Source: Sinorhizobium terangae (GTDB lineage Bacteria; Pseudomonadota; Alphaproteobacteria; Rhizobiales; Rhizobiaceae). From it: DNA of 64,000 nucleotides. The position numbers were made by a program, and so were the translations under genes. Positions 17,126-27,573 of the stretch are shown here, one piece after another. Positions within the stretch are counted from its first letter, which is position 1. Each line of letters begins with the position of its first letter. The notes beneath the pieces were generated by a model, which saw nothing but the letters and a program-made list of their open reading frames with translations, was not told where the DNA came from and did not search any database. Location: assembly GCF_009601505.1 (NCBI RefSeq), contig NZ_WITC01000124.1, positions 1 through 64,000 on the forward strand. The letters are read 5' to 3'.

Positions 17126-17818
17126 ATGACAGCGGAAACCGATGCTGACACCCTGCCTTCGGACAAGGGTCCGAAGGACCGGAGCGGCAGCACCCGGACC
17201 TGCATCGTCAGTCGCGAGAGCGGTTCGCCGGACGAGTTGATCCGCTTCGTTGCCGCTCCTGACGGACGCGTCGTGCCGGACCTGAAGCGGCAGCTTCCCG
17301 GGCGCGGATGCTGGATCAAGGCGGAGCGATCGCTTGTCGAGAAGGCGGTGGCGAAGAAGCTCTTCGCCCGCGCCCTCAAGGCCGATGTCAGGGCCGACGC
17401 GGCGCTGGCGGACGACGTCGACAGGCTGCTTGCCGAGCAGCTTGCCGGAATGATGAACATGGCGCGCAAGGCCGGCCAGTTCGTTTCCGGGGCGACGAAG
17501 ACGGAACAGGCGGTGCGTGGACTTGCAGCGCTCGCCGTCTTCCACGCCATTGATGCGGCCGCCGACGGTGTCCGCAAGATCGATCAGGCTCGCAAGGCGA
17601 TGAGTTTCGTCGCCGAGGACGAAAAGGAGATAGCCGCATTCCGCCCCTTCACGGCGGCGGAAATGGATGGGCTTTTGGGAAGTAATGCTTTTATCCATGC
17701 CGCAGCGCTTGCAGGGCAGGCGGGTGAGGGTGTAGTGAAGCGCGCAATCATGCTCGAAAAGTACCGAGGATCCGTCCCGGTCCGGGCCGAAGGCGGCGCT
17801 GGCAAGCCACAGCAATGA
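17126..17818 (+). CDS. YlxR (DUF448) and L7Ae-like fusion RNA-binding protein
   Basis: A 230-residue protein that begins 5 bp after nusA. Residues 25-100 are a YlxR domain: TRTCIVSRESGSPDELIRFV and the conserved GRGCWIK. Residues 110-195 are L7Ae/L30e-like, with LLAEQLAGMMNMARKAGQFV and a TKTEQAVRG segment. In Firmicutes these are two genes, ylxR and ylxQ, between nusA and infB; in Alphaproteobacteria they are fused as here. YlxR is thought to bind RNA and affect RNase P or transcription; function in rhizobia is open. Confidence 0.88.
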   Translation: MTAETDADTLPSDKGPKDRSGSTRTCIVSRESGSPDELIRFVAAPDGRVVPDLKRQLPGRGCWIKAERSLVEKAVAKKLFARALKADVRADAALADDVDRLLAEQLAGMMNMARKAGQFVSGATKTEQAVRGLAALAVFHAIDAAADGVRKIDQARKAMSFVAEDEKEIAAFRPFTAAEMDGLLGSNAFIHAAALAGQAGEGVVKRAIMLEKYRGSVPVRAEGGAGKPQQ

Positions 17819-17923
17819 TACGCGTCACCGGCAAGGGCCGGCATCGTGAGCATTGTTTGAGACAATTTGGAAGACAGGGTCAGGTGTTTCGCATCCGGCC
17901 CTGATCGCTAGGAACGGAACGGA

Positions 17924-20593
17924 ATGACCGATAACAAAGACGACAAGACACTCAGCGTAGCGGGCAAGAAGACGCTGACCCTGAAACCCTCCGGGGTTCA
18001 GCAGGGGACAGTGCGTCAGGATATGGGCCGCGGCCGCACCAAGGCGGTCGTGGTCGAGACCAAGAAGAAATTCGGTCTGGCGCGTCACAAGGACGAGCGG
18101 CCGATCACGCCGGCCGCTGCGACGCCTGCCGCCCGCCAGGCCGAGCAGCGTCCTGTTCCGCCGCAGCCGTCCGGACGGCCTGCGCCGCAGCCGCAGCCGC
18201 ATCAGCCGCGCCAGGAGCAGAACCGTTCGCGTGTCGGCGTCGTGCTGAACGATCTTTCCGCAGGCGAGATCGAGGCCCGCCGCCGCGCGCTCGCCGAAGC
18301 GCAGATCCGTGACGCCGAGGAAGCCAAGCGCCGCGCCGAGGAGGAAGTCCTGCGCCGGCGCGAGGAAGAAGAACGTCTCGCCCGCGAAAAGGAAGAGGCT
18401 GCTCGCCGCGCCGCCGAAGAGGCAGCGCGCCCGGCGGCCGTCGCCGAAAAAGTCGAGGAAGAGCGGCCGGCCGCTGCTGCGCCCGCCGTTACGGCCGAAC
18501 GCCGTCCCGACACGCGGCCGCAACCGCCGCGCCCGGCTCCGGCCGCCCCGCAGGCGCCGGGCGGAGCCGCGCCTCGTGGCCGCCGTGCCGGTGACGATGA
18601 AGAGGAAGATCGCGGTTCGCGCGGCGCCGGTCCCGCTCGGGGCAAGGTCGCGCGTCCGGAGCCCGCGAAGCCGGTCACCCGCCCGAAGGGCGACGATGGC
18701 CGTCGCCAGGGCAAGCTGACCTTGACGGCCGCCGTCGACGAGGATGGCGGTCAGCGCGGCCGTTCGCTCTCGGCGATGCGCCGCCGGCAGGAGAAGTTCA
18801 AACGCAGCCAGATGCAGGAGACCCGCGAAAAGATCTCGCGCGAAGTCGTTCTGCCGGAAACCATCACGATTCAGGAACTGTCGCAGCGCATGTCCGAACG
18901 CGCCGTCGACGTCATCAAGTTCCTGATGAAGGAAGGCCAGATGATGAAGCCGGGCGACCTGATCGATGCCGATCTCGCCGAGCTCATTGCCGGCGAATTC
19001 GGCCACACGGTCAAGCGCGTCTCGGAATCGGACGTCGAAGAGGGCATCTTCAACATCGCCGACACCGAAGAGACGATGGAGGCGCGCCCGCCGATCGTCA
19101 CGATCATGGGTCACGTCGACCACGGCAAGACGTCGCTGCTCGATGCGATCCGCCACGCCAACGTGGTGGCCGGTGAAGCCGGCGGCATCACCCAGCACAT
19201 CGGTGCCTATCAGGTCGAACAGAACGGTCAGAAGATCACCTTCATCGACACCCCCGGCCACGCCGCCTTCACGGCCATGCGTGCCCGCGGCGCCCAGGCG
19301 ACGGACATTGCCGTCCTCGTCGTGGCTGCCGATGACAGCGTGATGCCGCAGACGATCGAGTCGATCAACCACGCCAAGGCGGCCAACGTGCCGATCATCG
19401 TGGCGATCAACAAGATCGACAAGCCGACGGCGAACCCGCAGAAGGTCCGCACCGAGTTGCTGCAGCACGAGGTCTTCGTTGAATCGATGGGCGGTGAAGT
19501 TCTCGACGTCGAAGTCTCGGCGAAGAACCACACCAACCTCGACAAGCTGCTCGAGGCGATCCTGCTGCAGGCCGAAATCCTCGACCTCAAGGCCAATCCG
19601 AACCGGACGGCCGAGGGTACGGTGGTCGAAGCCGAGCTCGATCGCGGCCGCGGTGCGGTTGCAACCGTTCTCGTCCAGAAGGGTACGCTGACCCCCGGTC
19701 AGATCATCGTCGCCGGCGACCAGTGGGGTCGCGTGCGCGCGCTGGTCAACGACAAGGGGGAGCATGTGAAGTCCGCGGGCCCGTCGACCCCGGTTGAAGT
19801 CCTCGGCCTCTCCGGTACGCCGGCGGCCGGCGACAAGTTCGCGGTCGTCGAGAACGAAAGCCGTGCGCGCGAGATTTCCGAATATCGCCAGCGGCTTGCA
19901 CGCGAAAAGGCGGTTGCGCGCCAGTCCGGCTCGCGCGGTTCGCTCGAGCAGATGATGAGTCAGCTCCATGCTTCCGGCATGAAGGAGTTCCCGCTGGTCA
20001 TCAAGGGCGACGTGCAGGGCTCGATCGAAGCGATCGCCGGCGCTCTCGAAAAGCTCGGCACCGACGAGGTTCGGGCGCGCGTCGTGCATTCGGGTGCCGG
20101 TGGTATCACCGAGTCCGATATCTCGCTCGCCGAAGCTTCGAACGCTGCGATCATCGGCTTCAACGTCCGCGCCAACAAGCAGGCGCGCGATGCGGCCGAG
20201 CGTTCCGGCATCGAAATCCGCTACTACAACATCATCTACGATCTGGTGGATGACGTGAAGGCGGCGATGTCGGGTCTCCTGTCGCCCGAGCGGCGCGAGA
20301 CCTTCCTCGGCAATGCCGAGATCCTGGAGGTGTTCAACATCACCAAGGTCGGCAAGGTCGCGGGTTGCCGTGTCACCGAGGGCAAGGTTGAGCGTGGTGT
20401 CGGCGTCCGTCTGGTGCGCGACAACGTCGTCATCCACGAGGGCAAGCTCAAGACGCTCAAGCGCTTCAAGGACGAAGTCTCGGAAGTCCAGGCCGGCCAG
20501 GAATGCGGCATGGCCTTCGAGAACTACGAAGACATCCGCGCCGGCGATACGATCGAGTGCTTCCGCGTCGAACACGTTACGCGCACACTCTGA
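17924..20593 (+). CDS. infB: Translation initiation factor IF-2
   Basis: An 889-residue GTPase. The N-terminal region, about 300 residues, is low-complexity, with a long Glu/Ala/Arg coiled-coil stretch (about 105-170) and Pro/Ala-rich segments. The G domain follows: G1 [13 protein letters not shown]3 DTPGHAAF, G4 NKID. Domains II and III and the C-terminal fMet-tRNA-binding domain complete it, with [19 protein letters not shown] near the end. IF-2 brings initiator tRNA to the 30S subunit and promotes subunit joining. It follows ylxR after 105 bp in the same operon. Confidence 0.97.
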   Translation: MTDNKDDKTLSVAGKKTLTLKPSGVQQGTVRQDMGRGRTKAVVVETKKKFGLARHKDERPITPAAATPAARQAEQRPVPPQPSGRPAPQPQPHQPRQEQNRSRVGVVLNDLSAGEIEARRRALAEAQIRDAEEAKRRAEEEVLRRREEEERLAREKEEAARRAAEEAARPAAVAEKVEEERPAAAAPAVTAERRPDTRPQPPRPAPAAPQAPGGAAPRGRRAGDDEEEDRGSRGAGPARGKVARPEPAKPVTRPKGDDGRRQGKLTLTAAVDEDGGQRGRSLSAMRRRQEKFKRSQMQETREKISREVVLPETITIQELSQRMSERAVDVIKFLMKEGQMMKPGDLIDADLAELIAGEFGHTVKRVSESDVEEGIFNIADTEETMEARPPIVTIMGHVDHGKTSLLDAIRHANVVAGEAGGITQHIGAYQVEQNGQKITFIDTPGHAAFTAMRARGAQATDIAVLVVAADDSVMPQTIESINHAKAANVPIIVAINKIDKPTANPQKVRTELLQHEVFVESMGGEVLDVEVSAKNHTNLDKLLEAILLQAEILDLKANPNRTAEGTVVEAELDRGRGAVATVLVQKGTLTPGQIIVAGDQWGRVRALVNDKGEHVKSAGPSTPVEVLGLSGTPAAGDKFAVVENESRAREISEYRQRLAREKAVARQSGSRGSLEQMMSQLHASGMKEFPLVIKGDVQGSIEAIAGALEKLGTDEVRARVVHSGAGGITESDISLAEASNAAIIGFNVRANKQARDAAERSGIEIRYYNIIYDLVDDVKAAMSGLLSPERRETFLGNAEILEVFNITKVGKVAGCRVTEGKVERGVGVRLVRDNVVIHEGKLKTLKRFKDEVSEVQAGQECGMAFENYEDIRAGDTIECFRVEHVTRTL

Positions 20594-20653
20594 TATCCGT
20601 CCGGTTCGAGACTGTGCGGGCGCCGGCTTCTGTTCGGCGCTCGCATTTTTTGA

Positions 20654-20698
20654 AGCGGGATGAGAAAAGCGCGGGCGGTTTCCGCCCGCATTCCGCGT
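20654..20698. repeat. Intergenic palindrome R4, copy 2
   Basis: Same architecture as 8002-8047: agcgggatgag at one end and cattccgcg at the other. The inner hairpin GCGGGCGG/CCGCCCGC with loop ttt is perfect. It follows infB and could also weaken read-through into rbfA, although no T-run follows. Confidence 0.6.
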
Positions 20699-20774
20699 TT
20701 CATTTGAAATCGATCCCGTCTGTGGTCTTGAGTGGATTCAATCCAAGGTCATGACGTGATCCGAGGTGAGCACG

Positions 20775-21182
20775 ATGACCAAATCCACATCCTCCGCCCC
20801 TTCCCAGCGCATGCTGCGCGTGGGAGAACAGGTGCGCGCCGCGATCACGCAGGTTCTGCAGCGTGGCGAGGTGCGTGATCCCTTGATCGAGAAGACGGTG
20901 ATTTCCATTTCCGAGGTGCGCATGTCGCCGGATCTGAAGATCGCCACGGCCTATGTGACCCCGCTCGGCATGAGCGATCATGGCGCGGTAATCGAGGCAT
21001 TGAACCGGAACGCGAAGTTCATCCGCGGACGGCTCGGGCCGCAGCTGCGGCAGATGAAATACATGCCGGAAGTCCGCTTCCGCGACGATACCAGCTTCGA
21101 AAATTACCAGAAGATCGATGAGCTGCTGCGCTCGCCCGAAGTCAGCCGCGACCTCGATTCCGATACCGACGACGAAGAATAA
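20775..21182 (+). CDS. rbfA: Ribosome-binding factor A
   Basis: A 135-residue KH-like protein. Family signatures are [19 protein letters not shown] near the start, [19 protein letters not shown] in the middle, and [18 protein letters not shown] near the end. RbfA binds 16S rRNA near helix 1 during late 30S maturation and cold adaptation. I chose ATG 20775 with GAGGTG 6 nt upstream; a GTG at 20766 lies inside that ribosome site. An acidic tail (DSDTDDEE) closes the protein. truB starts 9 bp later, so the two are coupled. Confidence 0.94.
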   Translation: MTKSTSSAPSQRMLRVGEQVRAAITQVLQRGEVRDPLIEKTVISISEVRMSPDLKIATAYVTPLGMSDHGAVIEALNRNAKFIRGRLGPQLRQMKYMPEVRFRDDTSFENYQKIDELLRSPEVSRDLDSDTDDEE

Positions 21183-21191
21183 GAAAGATCC

Positions 21192-22127
21192 ATGTCCAAA
21201 CCGCGCAAACCCAAGGGTCGCCCGATCTCGGGCTGGCTGATCCTCGACAAGCCGCTCGACTTTGGTTCCACCGAGGCCGTTTCGAAGATCAAGTGGCTGT
21301 TCAAGGCGCAGAAGGCGGGTCACGCCGGCACGCTCGATCCGCTCGCCTCCGGCATGCTGCCGATCGCGCTTGGTGACGCGACGAAGACCGTTCCCTACGT
21401 GATGGATGGGCGCAAGATCTACGAGTTCACCGTCGCCTGGGGCGAGGAGCGGACGACCGACGATCTCGAGGGCGACGTCATCCGTTCCTCGGCGGAGCGG
21501 CCGACGGAAGAGGCGATCCGCGCCCTGCTGCCGAAATACACCGGCGTGATCAGCCAGGTGCCGCCGCAATTCTCGGCGATCAAGATTGACGGCGAACGCG
21601 CCTACGATCTCGCCCGCGACGGGGAAGCGGTGGAAATTCCGGCCCGCGAAGTGGAGGTCTTCCGGCTGTCACTGATCGGATGCACACCGCATCTCGCGCA
21701 TTTCGAGATCGAATGCGGCAAGGGAACCTATGTTCGCTCGCTTGCCCGCGACATGGGCCGCGATCTCGGCTGCTTCGGACATATAGCCTCGCTGCGCCGC
21801 ACGTTCGTCGCTCCCTTCGGCGAGGATGACATGGTGCCGCTTGCCGACCTCGTTGCGCTGGAGAAGATCGAGGACGATGCCGAGAGGCTCGCGGCGCTGG
21901 ATGACTTCCTGATCGAGACGGGCGAGGCTCTTTCCGGCCTGCCGCACATCGCCGTCAATGACGATCAGGCGCACCGCCTCAAGATGGGCAATCCGATCAT
22001 CCTGCGCGGACGCGAGGCACCATTGCCTGCTCCCGAGGCCTATGCGACGGCGCGCGGCAAGCTCGTGGCGATCGGCGAGATTGCCGAAGGCGAATTCCGG
22101 CCAAGGCGCGTGTTTGCGACGTCCTGA
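21192..22127 (+). CDS. truB: tRNA pseudouridine(55) synthase
   Basis: A 311-residue enzyme. The catalytic Asp lies in [19 protein letters not shown], and the second conserved segment is [38 protein letters not shown] and [14 protein letters not shown] are further TruB motifs. It makes pseudouridine 55 in the T-loop of tRNAs. The C-terminal RNA-binding part is shorter than a full PUA domain. It lies 9 bp after rbfA. An R1 repeat follows, and the next gene is a kinase, so the transcript may end here, although I see no classic terminator. Confidence 0.95.
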   Translation: MSKPRKPKGRPISGWLILDKPLDFGSTEAVSKIKWLFKAQKAGHAGTLDPLASGMLPIALGDATKTVPYVMDGRKIYEFTVAWGEERTTDDLEGDVIRSSAERPTEEAIRALLPKYTGVISQVPPQFSAIKIDGERAYDLARDGEAVEIPAREVEVFRLSLIGCTPHLAHFEIECGKGTYVRSLARDMGRDLGCFGHIASLRRTFVAPFGEDDMVPLADLVALEKIEDDAERLAALDDFLIETGEALSGLPHIAVNDDQAHRLKMGNPIILRGREAPLPAPEAYATARGKLVAIGEIAEGEFRPRRVFATS

Positions 22128-22145
22128 TCCGTCGGCACGACCGCA

Positions 22146-22242
22146 CATTTCCTTAAATCGGAACCGATTCAAGGATAAAACATGCAACAATTCAAAGTGC
22201 TATGGCGTCCTTTGCGCGTCTGAAAAGACGCGCGACGCTGCA
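22146..22242 (+). repeat. Two-hairpin intergenic repeat R1, copy 2
   Basis: Hairpin 1 has TTAAATCGG/CCGATTCAA; the linker is CAATTCAAAGTGCTA; hairpin 2 has inner stem GCGCGTCT/AGACGCGC with loop GAAA. The rest of the gap up to the kinase start at 22471 shows no gene or clear site. Confidence 0.85.
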
Positions 22243-22470
22243 GGCGGTTTGCGTTTGCTGGAACGCTGACGCATGATCGCGGGTGACGATTCGATCTGTT
22301 CGGCGCAAGCTGCGGATATGGCCGTTCGCGGCGATCGAGCTCAATCCGAGATCGCGATCTTGCCATGCGCCAACTCGTGGCGGTTGTGCGGCCGACGCAC
22401 AGGAGCCACGGGACCTCGTTTGATCGTTGGCCGCCGGCGGCGCGACGATAGACGGTGAAAGGCGGCCCGG

Positions 22471-24195
22471 GTGACTGAGGTGTCAGGGAAGGACCACGGA
22501 GAAGCTTCGCGCGGCGGCTTGCAGGCCGCAGCCGCCTTCGTTCGGGACCGTCTCCGCCGGCCGTTCAGCTTCTATCTGATTTCGCTGCTGCTGGTCGCGA
22601 TCATCCCTTCCTTCATCTTCTCCTTCGTCATCCTGAAACGCAGCATGGATGCACAGGAGCAGGTCGTGACATCGCTCCTGAACGCCTCGACCGGCTCGGT
22701 CGCGCGCATCGTCGAGCGCGAGATCGAGGGCATGCTGACGACGCTCAAGGTTCTTTCGACATCGAGCGCGATGGAGTTGCGCGACATGCGCGCCTTTTAC
22801 GGCCGCGCTTCCGTCGCCTTGGCCGACAGTGATTCCAATCTGATTGTCATAGACAGGAACCGCAATCAGAGACTGAATACCCGACTTCCCTTCGGTGCGC
22901 CGCTTGGACAGGCGTCCGATCCGGAGTCGATCGAACTTGCCTTCAAGAACAAGGGTCCGCTCGTCTCCGGCGTGTTTTTCGACAAGACCGACGGGCGATG
23001 GGCCTTCAATGTCTATCTTCCGGTCAGTCTTTCAACCGGGGAGAGCTATCTGTTGGCCTTGACGCAAGACGCTGACGGGATGGCGAAGGCTGTCAACCGC
23101 GACACGCTGTCGCCCGGCTGGAATGCCGCACTGGTGGATGGCAGCGGAAAGGTGATCGTGTCTTCTGATGCCGCGGTCAAAGCGGGCGACACATTCTTCC
23201 TCGAGAAGCTGCCGGCGATCAGCATCGGCGTTGCCAACATCAGCGAAAACGGCGCGGACTACCGCGTCGCGACCGAGTTTTCCATCGTGACCGGATGGCG
23301 CATCGTCGCCTGGGCGCCGCGTCAGGTTGTCGATGCGCCGATAGTGTGGTCGTTCCTCTGGTTGTCGCTCGGCGGCATCATTTTCGCAAGCATCGCGGTC
23401 GCGGGTTCGCTGACCATCGCCCGCCTGCTCTCGCAGGGGGTGAAGCTGCTTGCCATGGACGCCCGGCGCCTCGGCGCCGGCGAGCCGATCAAACCGCGTC
23501 GCTACATGATTACCGAGGTCGAGGACGTATCGAGGGCGTTCGCCCGGGCGGCCGCAGCGCGCACCAAGGCTGAAGGGGAAATCCGCTTTCTGATGAGGGA
23601 GGTTGCGCACCGCTCCAAGAATCAGCTCACTGTCATTCAATCAATGCTGAACCAGTCCGCCAGTTCCGCCGAGAGCGCGTCGGAATTCGCCGAGGCGTTT
23701 CGAAAGCGGATTGCCGGACTTGCCCGATCGACCGACCTGATGGTCGCCAATGCTGCCCTCGGTGTCGATCTCCAAGAACTGGCGCAGGATCAGCTGCAAC
23801 CTTTTACCCCCGACGACCCGAAGCGCATCGTCCTCACCGGTCCGGCCTTGCGGTTGGAAACGCAAGTGGCTCAGATGCTCGGTATGGCGCTGCACGAACT
23901 GGCGACCAACGCGACCAAATACGGCGCCCTTGCCAACGCGACCGGTATCATCAGGCTCGACTGGTCAGTGTCGGATGGAATGATCGCTATCCGTTGGCGC
24001 GAAGAGGGAGCGGATATTGCGCCGCCGAAACAAACTCCCGGGCGAACGGGTTTCGGAACGGTCGTGCTCGAGCGTATGCTCGGCATGGCGCTTGGGGCTG
24101 AGCTCGAAAGGACGATGCACCCGGACGGCATCGAATGGACCATCCGGATTCCGCGCAGCAGCAGGGGCGACGTACCGGCCGAAACCGGAAGTTGA
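22471..24195 (+). CDS. Membrane sensor histidine kinase, HWE/HisKA_2 type
   Basis: A 574-residue kinase. One helix (about 34-57) precedes a periplasmic sensor of about 220 residues with Cache-like features (WAFNVYLPVSLSTGESYLL), and a second helix is near 287-312. A HAMP-like segment leads to the H-box REVAHRSKNQLTVIQSML, with the phospho-acceptor His at about residue 380. The ATPase domain has ALHELATNATKYGAL (N box) and IRWREEG, a WxE motif of HWE kinases. The start is GTG. No response regulator lies nearby, so this is an orphan kinase whose signal is unknown. Confidence 0.85.
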   Translation: MTEVSGKDHGEASRGGLQAAAAFVRDRLRRPFSFYLISLLLVAIIPSFIFSFVILKRSMDAQEQVVTSLLNASTGSVARIVEREIEGMLTTLKVLSTSSAMELRDMRAFYGRASVALADSDSNLIVIDRNRNQRLNTRLPFGAPLGQASDPESIELAFKNKGPLVSGVFFDKTDGRWAFNVYLPVSLSTGESYLLALTQDADGMAKAVNRDTLSPGWNAALVDGSGKVIVSSDAAVKAGDTFFLEKLPAISIGVANISENGADYRVATEFSIVTGWRIVAWAPRQVVDAPIVWSFLWLSLGGIIFASIAVAGSLTIARLLSQGVKLLAMDARRLGAGEPIKPRRYMITEVEDVSRAFARAAAARTKAEGEIRFLMREVAHRSKNQLTVIQSMLNQSASSAESASEFAEAFRKRIAGLARSTDLMVANAALGVDLQELAQDQLQPFTPDDPKRIVLTGPALRLETQVAQMLGMALHELATNATKYGALANATGIIRLDWSVSDGMIAIRWREEGADIAPPKQTPGRTGFGTVVLERMLGMALGAELERTMHPDGIEWTIRIPRSSRGDVPAETGS

Positions 24196-24465
24196 CGGCG
24201 AGAGTGATGGACGCGGGCGCTTTTCAAGGGTTTGTCGGATGGCACCCTCGATTCCCGGAAACCGGCGAGCGCGCCTTCAGCCAACCGGCAATTGAAGCGT
24301 GGCGTGCCCCCTCCGGACGCCGGGTTCCATGACCCTTTCCTTTTCGATCCATTTCGTTTATAGGCACGCCAGCGAAGGGGACTGCCTCTTCGTATGAACG
24401 GCCGCGGCTGGACGACATCCCGGCTGCCGGCGACCCCGAAATCCTCGAAACGAAAGGATCATCCG

Positions 24466-24735
24466 ATGTCGATTACTGCAGAGCGCAAGGCTCAGCTCAT
24501 CAAGGAATTCGCGACCGCTGAAGGCGACACCGGTTCTCCGGAAGTCCAGGTTGCGCTCCTGACGGAACGGATCAACAACCTGACCGAACACTTCAAGGGC
24601 CACAAGAAGGACAACCATTCCCGCCGTGGTCTTCTCGCGATGGTTTCCAGCCGTCGTTCGCTCCTCGACTATCTGAAGAAGAAAGACGAAGCGCGCTACA
24701 CCAAGCTGATCGGTGCCCTGGGCATCCGTCGCTAA
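24466..24735 (+). CDS. rpsO: 30S ribosomal protein S15
   Basis: An 89-residue protein that matches S15 throughout: [15 protein letters not shown] at the start, [33 protein letters not shown] and [16 protein letters not shown] at the end. S15 binds the central domain of 16S rRNA early in 30S assembly. I start at ATG 24466 (AAAGGA upstream); the longer open frame from 24394 is not S15. A strong terminator follows at once. pnp is the next plus-strand gene, the classic rpsO-pnp order, but about 450 bp away. Confidence 0.97.
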   Translation: MSITAERKAQLIKEFATAEGDTGSPEVQVALLTERINNLTEHFKGHKKDNHSRRGLLAMVSSRRSLLDYLKKKDEARYTKLIGALGIRR

Positions 24736-24745
24736 ACGACTTTGT

Positions 24746-24778
24746 CCGGCGGGCCGCTTGCGGTCCGCCGGCTTTTTA
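24746..24778 (+). terminator. Terminator after rpsO
   Basis: The stem CCGGCGGGCCGC/GCGGTCCGCCGG is 12 bp with one wobble and a 2-nt core loop; CTTTTTATT follows. It is a strong intrinsic terminator, so pnp probably has its own promoter or depends on read-through. Confidence 0.9.
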
Positions 24779-24798
24779 TTGGGCGCTTGATCGCCTGC

Positions 24799-24902
24799 TG
24801 CATGCTTCCTTAAATCGGGGCCGATTGAAGGATAGAAACATGCAGAAATTCAAAGTGCTGCAGCGACTTTTGTGCGTCTGAAAGGACGCAACCGCGCGGC
24901 AG
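24799..24902 (+). repeat. Two-hairpin intergenic repeat R1, copy 3
   Basis: Hairpin 1 is CATGCTTCCTTAAATCGG / CCGATTGAAGGATAGAAACATG. The linker is AAATTCAAAGTGCTGC. Hairpin 2 has inner stem TGCGTC/GACGCA. Confidence 0.8.
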
Positions 24903-25190
24903 AATTGTCTCTCCGCTGGCGCCTGTGGCGCGAGGATTGGAGAGAATGTCCAGCGAACCGGATGGGCCGGTATCGCGGATCAACCGATGGCCCGTCATGG
25001 GGCAGGATTGCAGGATGCTTCGGCGCCCGCGCGCCGGAGCTGCCACGCGGGCAGCACGGCGAGACGGAATCGAGCCGGTTTGTTTAGAAGCCTCCCGTTG
25101 TCTTGCCCGTGATGCGCCACCACCAAGCGGCTCTCAGATCATCCGCGCTGCAAAAGCCGCGGAAGGTCTCCCGCACACGAAGGACAGAAC
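24903..25190. other. Leader region upstream of pnp
   Basis: About 290 bp between the R1 repeat and pnp with no convincing gene. The pnp promoter and leader must lie here. The segment just before the start (about 25120-25190) is probably the mRNA leader; I cannot fold it reliably by eye. Confidence 0.4.
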
Positions 25191-27344
25191 ATGTTCGAGA
25201 CCCACAAGGTAGAAATCGAATGGGCAGGGCGTCCGCTCAAGCTCGAAACCGGCAAGATCGCGCGTCAGGCTGACGGTGCCGTTCTCGCCACCTACGGCGA
25301 AACGGTGGTGCTTGCCACCGTCGTTTCGGCCAAGGCACCGAAGCCGGGCCAGGATTTCTTCCCGCTCACCGTCAACTACCAGGAAAAGACCTACGCTGCC
25401 GGCAAGATTCCCGGCGGTTATTTCAAGCGCGAAGGCCGCCCGAGCGAAAACGAAACGCTCGTTTCCCGCCTGATCGACAGGCCGATCCGTCCGCTCTTTC
25501 CGGAAGGCTACAAGAACGACACCCAGGTGATCGTCACGGTCATGCAGCATGACCTGGAGAACAATCCGGACGTCGTTTCGATGGTTGCGGCCTCCGCCGC
25601 GCTGACGCTTTCCGGCATCCCTTTCATGGGCCCGATCGGCGGCGCCCGCGTCGGCTACATCAACGGCGAGTATGTGCTGAACCCGCATCTCGACGAGATG
25701 GATGAATCCTCGCTCGATCTCGTCGTCGCCGGCACCCAGGAAGCCGTGCTGATGGTCGAGTCGGAAGCCAAGGAGCTGCCGGAAGACATCATGCTCGGCG
25801 CCGTCGTCTTCGGCCAGAAGGGCTTCCAGCCGGTGATCGACGCGATCATCAAGCTTGCCGAAGTTGCGGCTAAGGAGCCGCGCGAGTTCGAACCGGAAGA
25901 TCATTCCGCGCTCGAAAACGCCATGCTCGTCATTGCCGAAGACGAGCTGCGCAACGCCTACAAGATCACCGAGAAGGCTGCGCGCTACGCCGCCGTCGAC
26001 GCCGTCAAGGCCAAGGTGAAGGAACACTTCCTGCCGGAAGGCATCGAAAATCCTCCTCACACGGCGGAAGAAATCGCTGCCGTCTTCAAGCATCTGCAGG
26101 CCAAGATCGTTCGCTGGAACATCCTCGACACGCAGAGCCGCATCGACGGCCGCGACCTCGTCACGGTCCGCCCAATCGTCGCCGAAGTCGGCATCCTGCC
26201 GCGCACGCACGGTTCCTCGCTCTTCACCCGCGGCGAGACGCAGGCAATCGTGGTTGCCACGCTCGGCACCGGCGAAGACGAGCAGTATGTCGATTCCTTG
26301 ACCGGCATGTACAAGGAAAACTTCATGCTGCACTACAACTTCCCGCCCTTCTCGGTCGGTGAAACGGGCCGCATGGGTTCCCCGGGCCGTCGTGAAATCG
26401 GTCACGGCAAGCTCGCCTGGCGCGCCATCCACCCGATGCTGCCGACGGCGGAACAGTTCCCCTATACGCTGCGCGTCGTCTCCGAAATCACCGAGTCCAA
26501 TGGTTCCTCGTCGATGGCCACTGTCTGCGGCACGTCGCTGGCGCTGATGGATGCAGGCGTTCCGCTTGCAAAGCCCGTCGCCGGTATCGCCATGGGCCTC
26601 ATCAAGGAAGATGACCGCTTCGCCGTTCTCTCCGACATCCTGGGCGACGAAGACCATCTCGGCGATATGGACTTCAAGGTTGCGGGCACCGAGGCCGGCA
26701 TCACCTCGCTGCAGATGGATATCAAGATCGAAGGCATCACCGAAGAGATCATGGGTGTTGCCCTCAACCAGGCCAAGGGCGGCCGCATGCACATCCTCGG
26801 CGAAATGGCCAAGGCCATCTCCGAAAGCCGCGGCCAGCTCGGTGAATTCGCCCCGCGCATCGAAGTGATGAACATCCCGGTCGACAAGATCCGTGAAGTC
26901 ATCGGTTCGGGCGGCAAGGTCATTCGCGAGATCGTCGAAAAGACCGGCGCCAAGATCAACATCGAAGACGACGGTACGGTCAAGATTGCATCCGCCTCCG
27001 CCAAGGAGATCGAAGCGGCTCGCAAGTGGATCCACTCGATCGTCGCCGAGCCGGAAGTCGGCCAGATCTATGAAGGCACGGTCGTCAAGACCGCTGATTT
27101 CGGCGCCTTCGTCAACTTCTTCGGCGCCCGCGACGGCCTCGTCCACATATCGCAGCTCGCGTCCGAGCGCGTCGCCAAGACGACCGACGTCGTCAAGGAA
27201 GGCGACAAGGTCTGGGTCAAGCTGATGGGCTTCGACGAGCGCGGCAAGGTTCGCCTCTCCATGAAGGTCGTCGATCAGGCGACCGGCAAGGAGGTCGTCG
27301 CCGAGAAGGCGGAGAAGAAGGACGGTGGCGAAGCGGCCGAATAA
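25191..27344 (+). CDS. pnp: Polyribonucleotide nucleotidyltransferase (PNPase)
   Basis: A 717-residue enzyme: two RNase PH domains (about 1-225 and 310-540) around an all-helical linker, then KH ([20 protein letters not shown]) and S1 ([20 protein letters not shown]) domains. The second core has the catalytic region [20 protein letters not shown] and the [20 protein letters not shown] segment. It degrades RNA 3' to 5' using phosphate and is part of the degradosome in many bacteria. It lies downstream of rpsO, as usual; a terminator and repeat separate them. Confidence 0.97.
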   Translation: MFETHKVEIEWAGRPLKLETGKIARQADGAVLATYGETVVLATVVSAKAPKPGQDFFPLTVNYQEKTYAAGKIPGGYFKREGRPSENETLVSRLIDRPIRPLFPEGYKNDTQVIVTVMQHDLENNPDVVSMVAASAALTLSGIPFMGPIGGARVGYINGEYVLNPHLDEMDESSLDLVVAGTQEAVLMVESEAKELPEDIMLGAVVFGQKGFQPVIDAIIKLAEVAAKEPREFEPEDHSALENAMLVIAEDELRNAYKITEKAARYAAVDAVKAKVKEHFLPEGIENPPHTAEEIAAVFKHLQAKIVRWNILDTQSRIDGRDLVTVRPIVAEVGILPRTHGSSLFTRGETQAIVVATLGTGEDEQYVDSLTGMYKENFMLHYNFPPFSVGETGRMGSPGRREIGHGKLAWRAIHPMLPTAEQFPYTLRVVSEITESNGSSSMATVCGTSLALMDAGVPLAKPVAGIAMGLIKEDDRFAVLSDILGDEDHLGDMDFKVAGTEAGITSLQMDIKIEGITEEIMGVALNQAKGGRMHILGEMAKAISESRGQLGEFAPRIEVMNIPVDKIREVIGSGGKVIREIVEKTGAKINIEDDGTVKIASASAKEIEAARKWIHSIVAEPEVGQIYEGTVVKTADFGAFVNFFGARDGLVHISQLASERVAKTTDVVKEGDKVWVKLMGFDERGKVRLSMKVVDQATGKEVVAEKAEKKDGGEAAE

Positions 27345-27387
27345 GCCGAACGCATCCGGGGTGTAGCCATACGCCTCCCATTTATCA

Positions 27388-27540
27388 CCCCTCCCCAACC
27401 CTCCCCACAAGGGGGAGGGGCTGTCGCGCATGGCCCTCGTTCGCCCAACTCAACATCCGAACTTGCGGAACCGTTGGATTGGTGAACAGTGGGCGCACCC
27501 GGTAAGCCCCTCCCCCCTGTGGGGAGGGGTTGGGGAGGGG
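27388..27540. repeat. Intergenic repeat with inverted CCCTCCCCAACCC ends
   Basis: The left end CCCCTCCCCAACCCTCCCC and the right end, whose complement is nearly the same, enclose about 100 bp. Each end also forms a small CCCC/GGGG hairpin. It fills the space between pnp and the methyltransferase; pnp transcripts could end here. Confidence 0.75.
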
Positions 27541-27573
27541 CCTCTCGGCAGCACCGAATCCAACGGAAGCCCC

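Noticed and set aside
17825-20575. Very long open frame antisense to infB (about 900 codons)
   Set aside because: No family resemblance and no ribosome site. It is caused by the strongly biased GC-rich codon use of infB. The same holds for long antisense frames over pnp (25134-27431) and rpsA (39414-41216).
24394-24465. Longer start for rpsO
   Set aside because: The 24 extra residues do not occur in S15, and the ATG at 24466 has a good ribosome site.
27430-27573. N-terminal extension of the RsmC-like protein
   Set aside because: It reads through a repeat with inverted ends. The ATG at 27574 begins the conserved protein.
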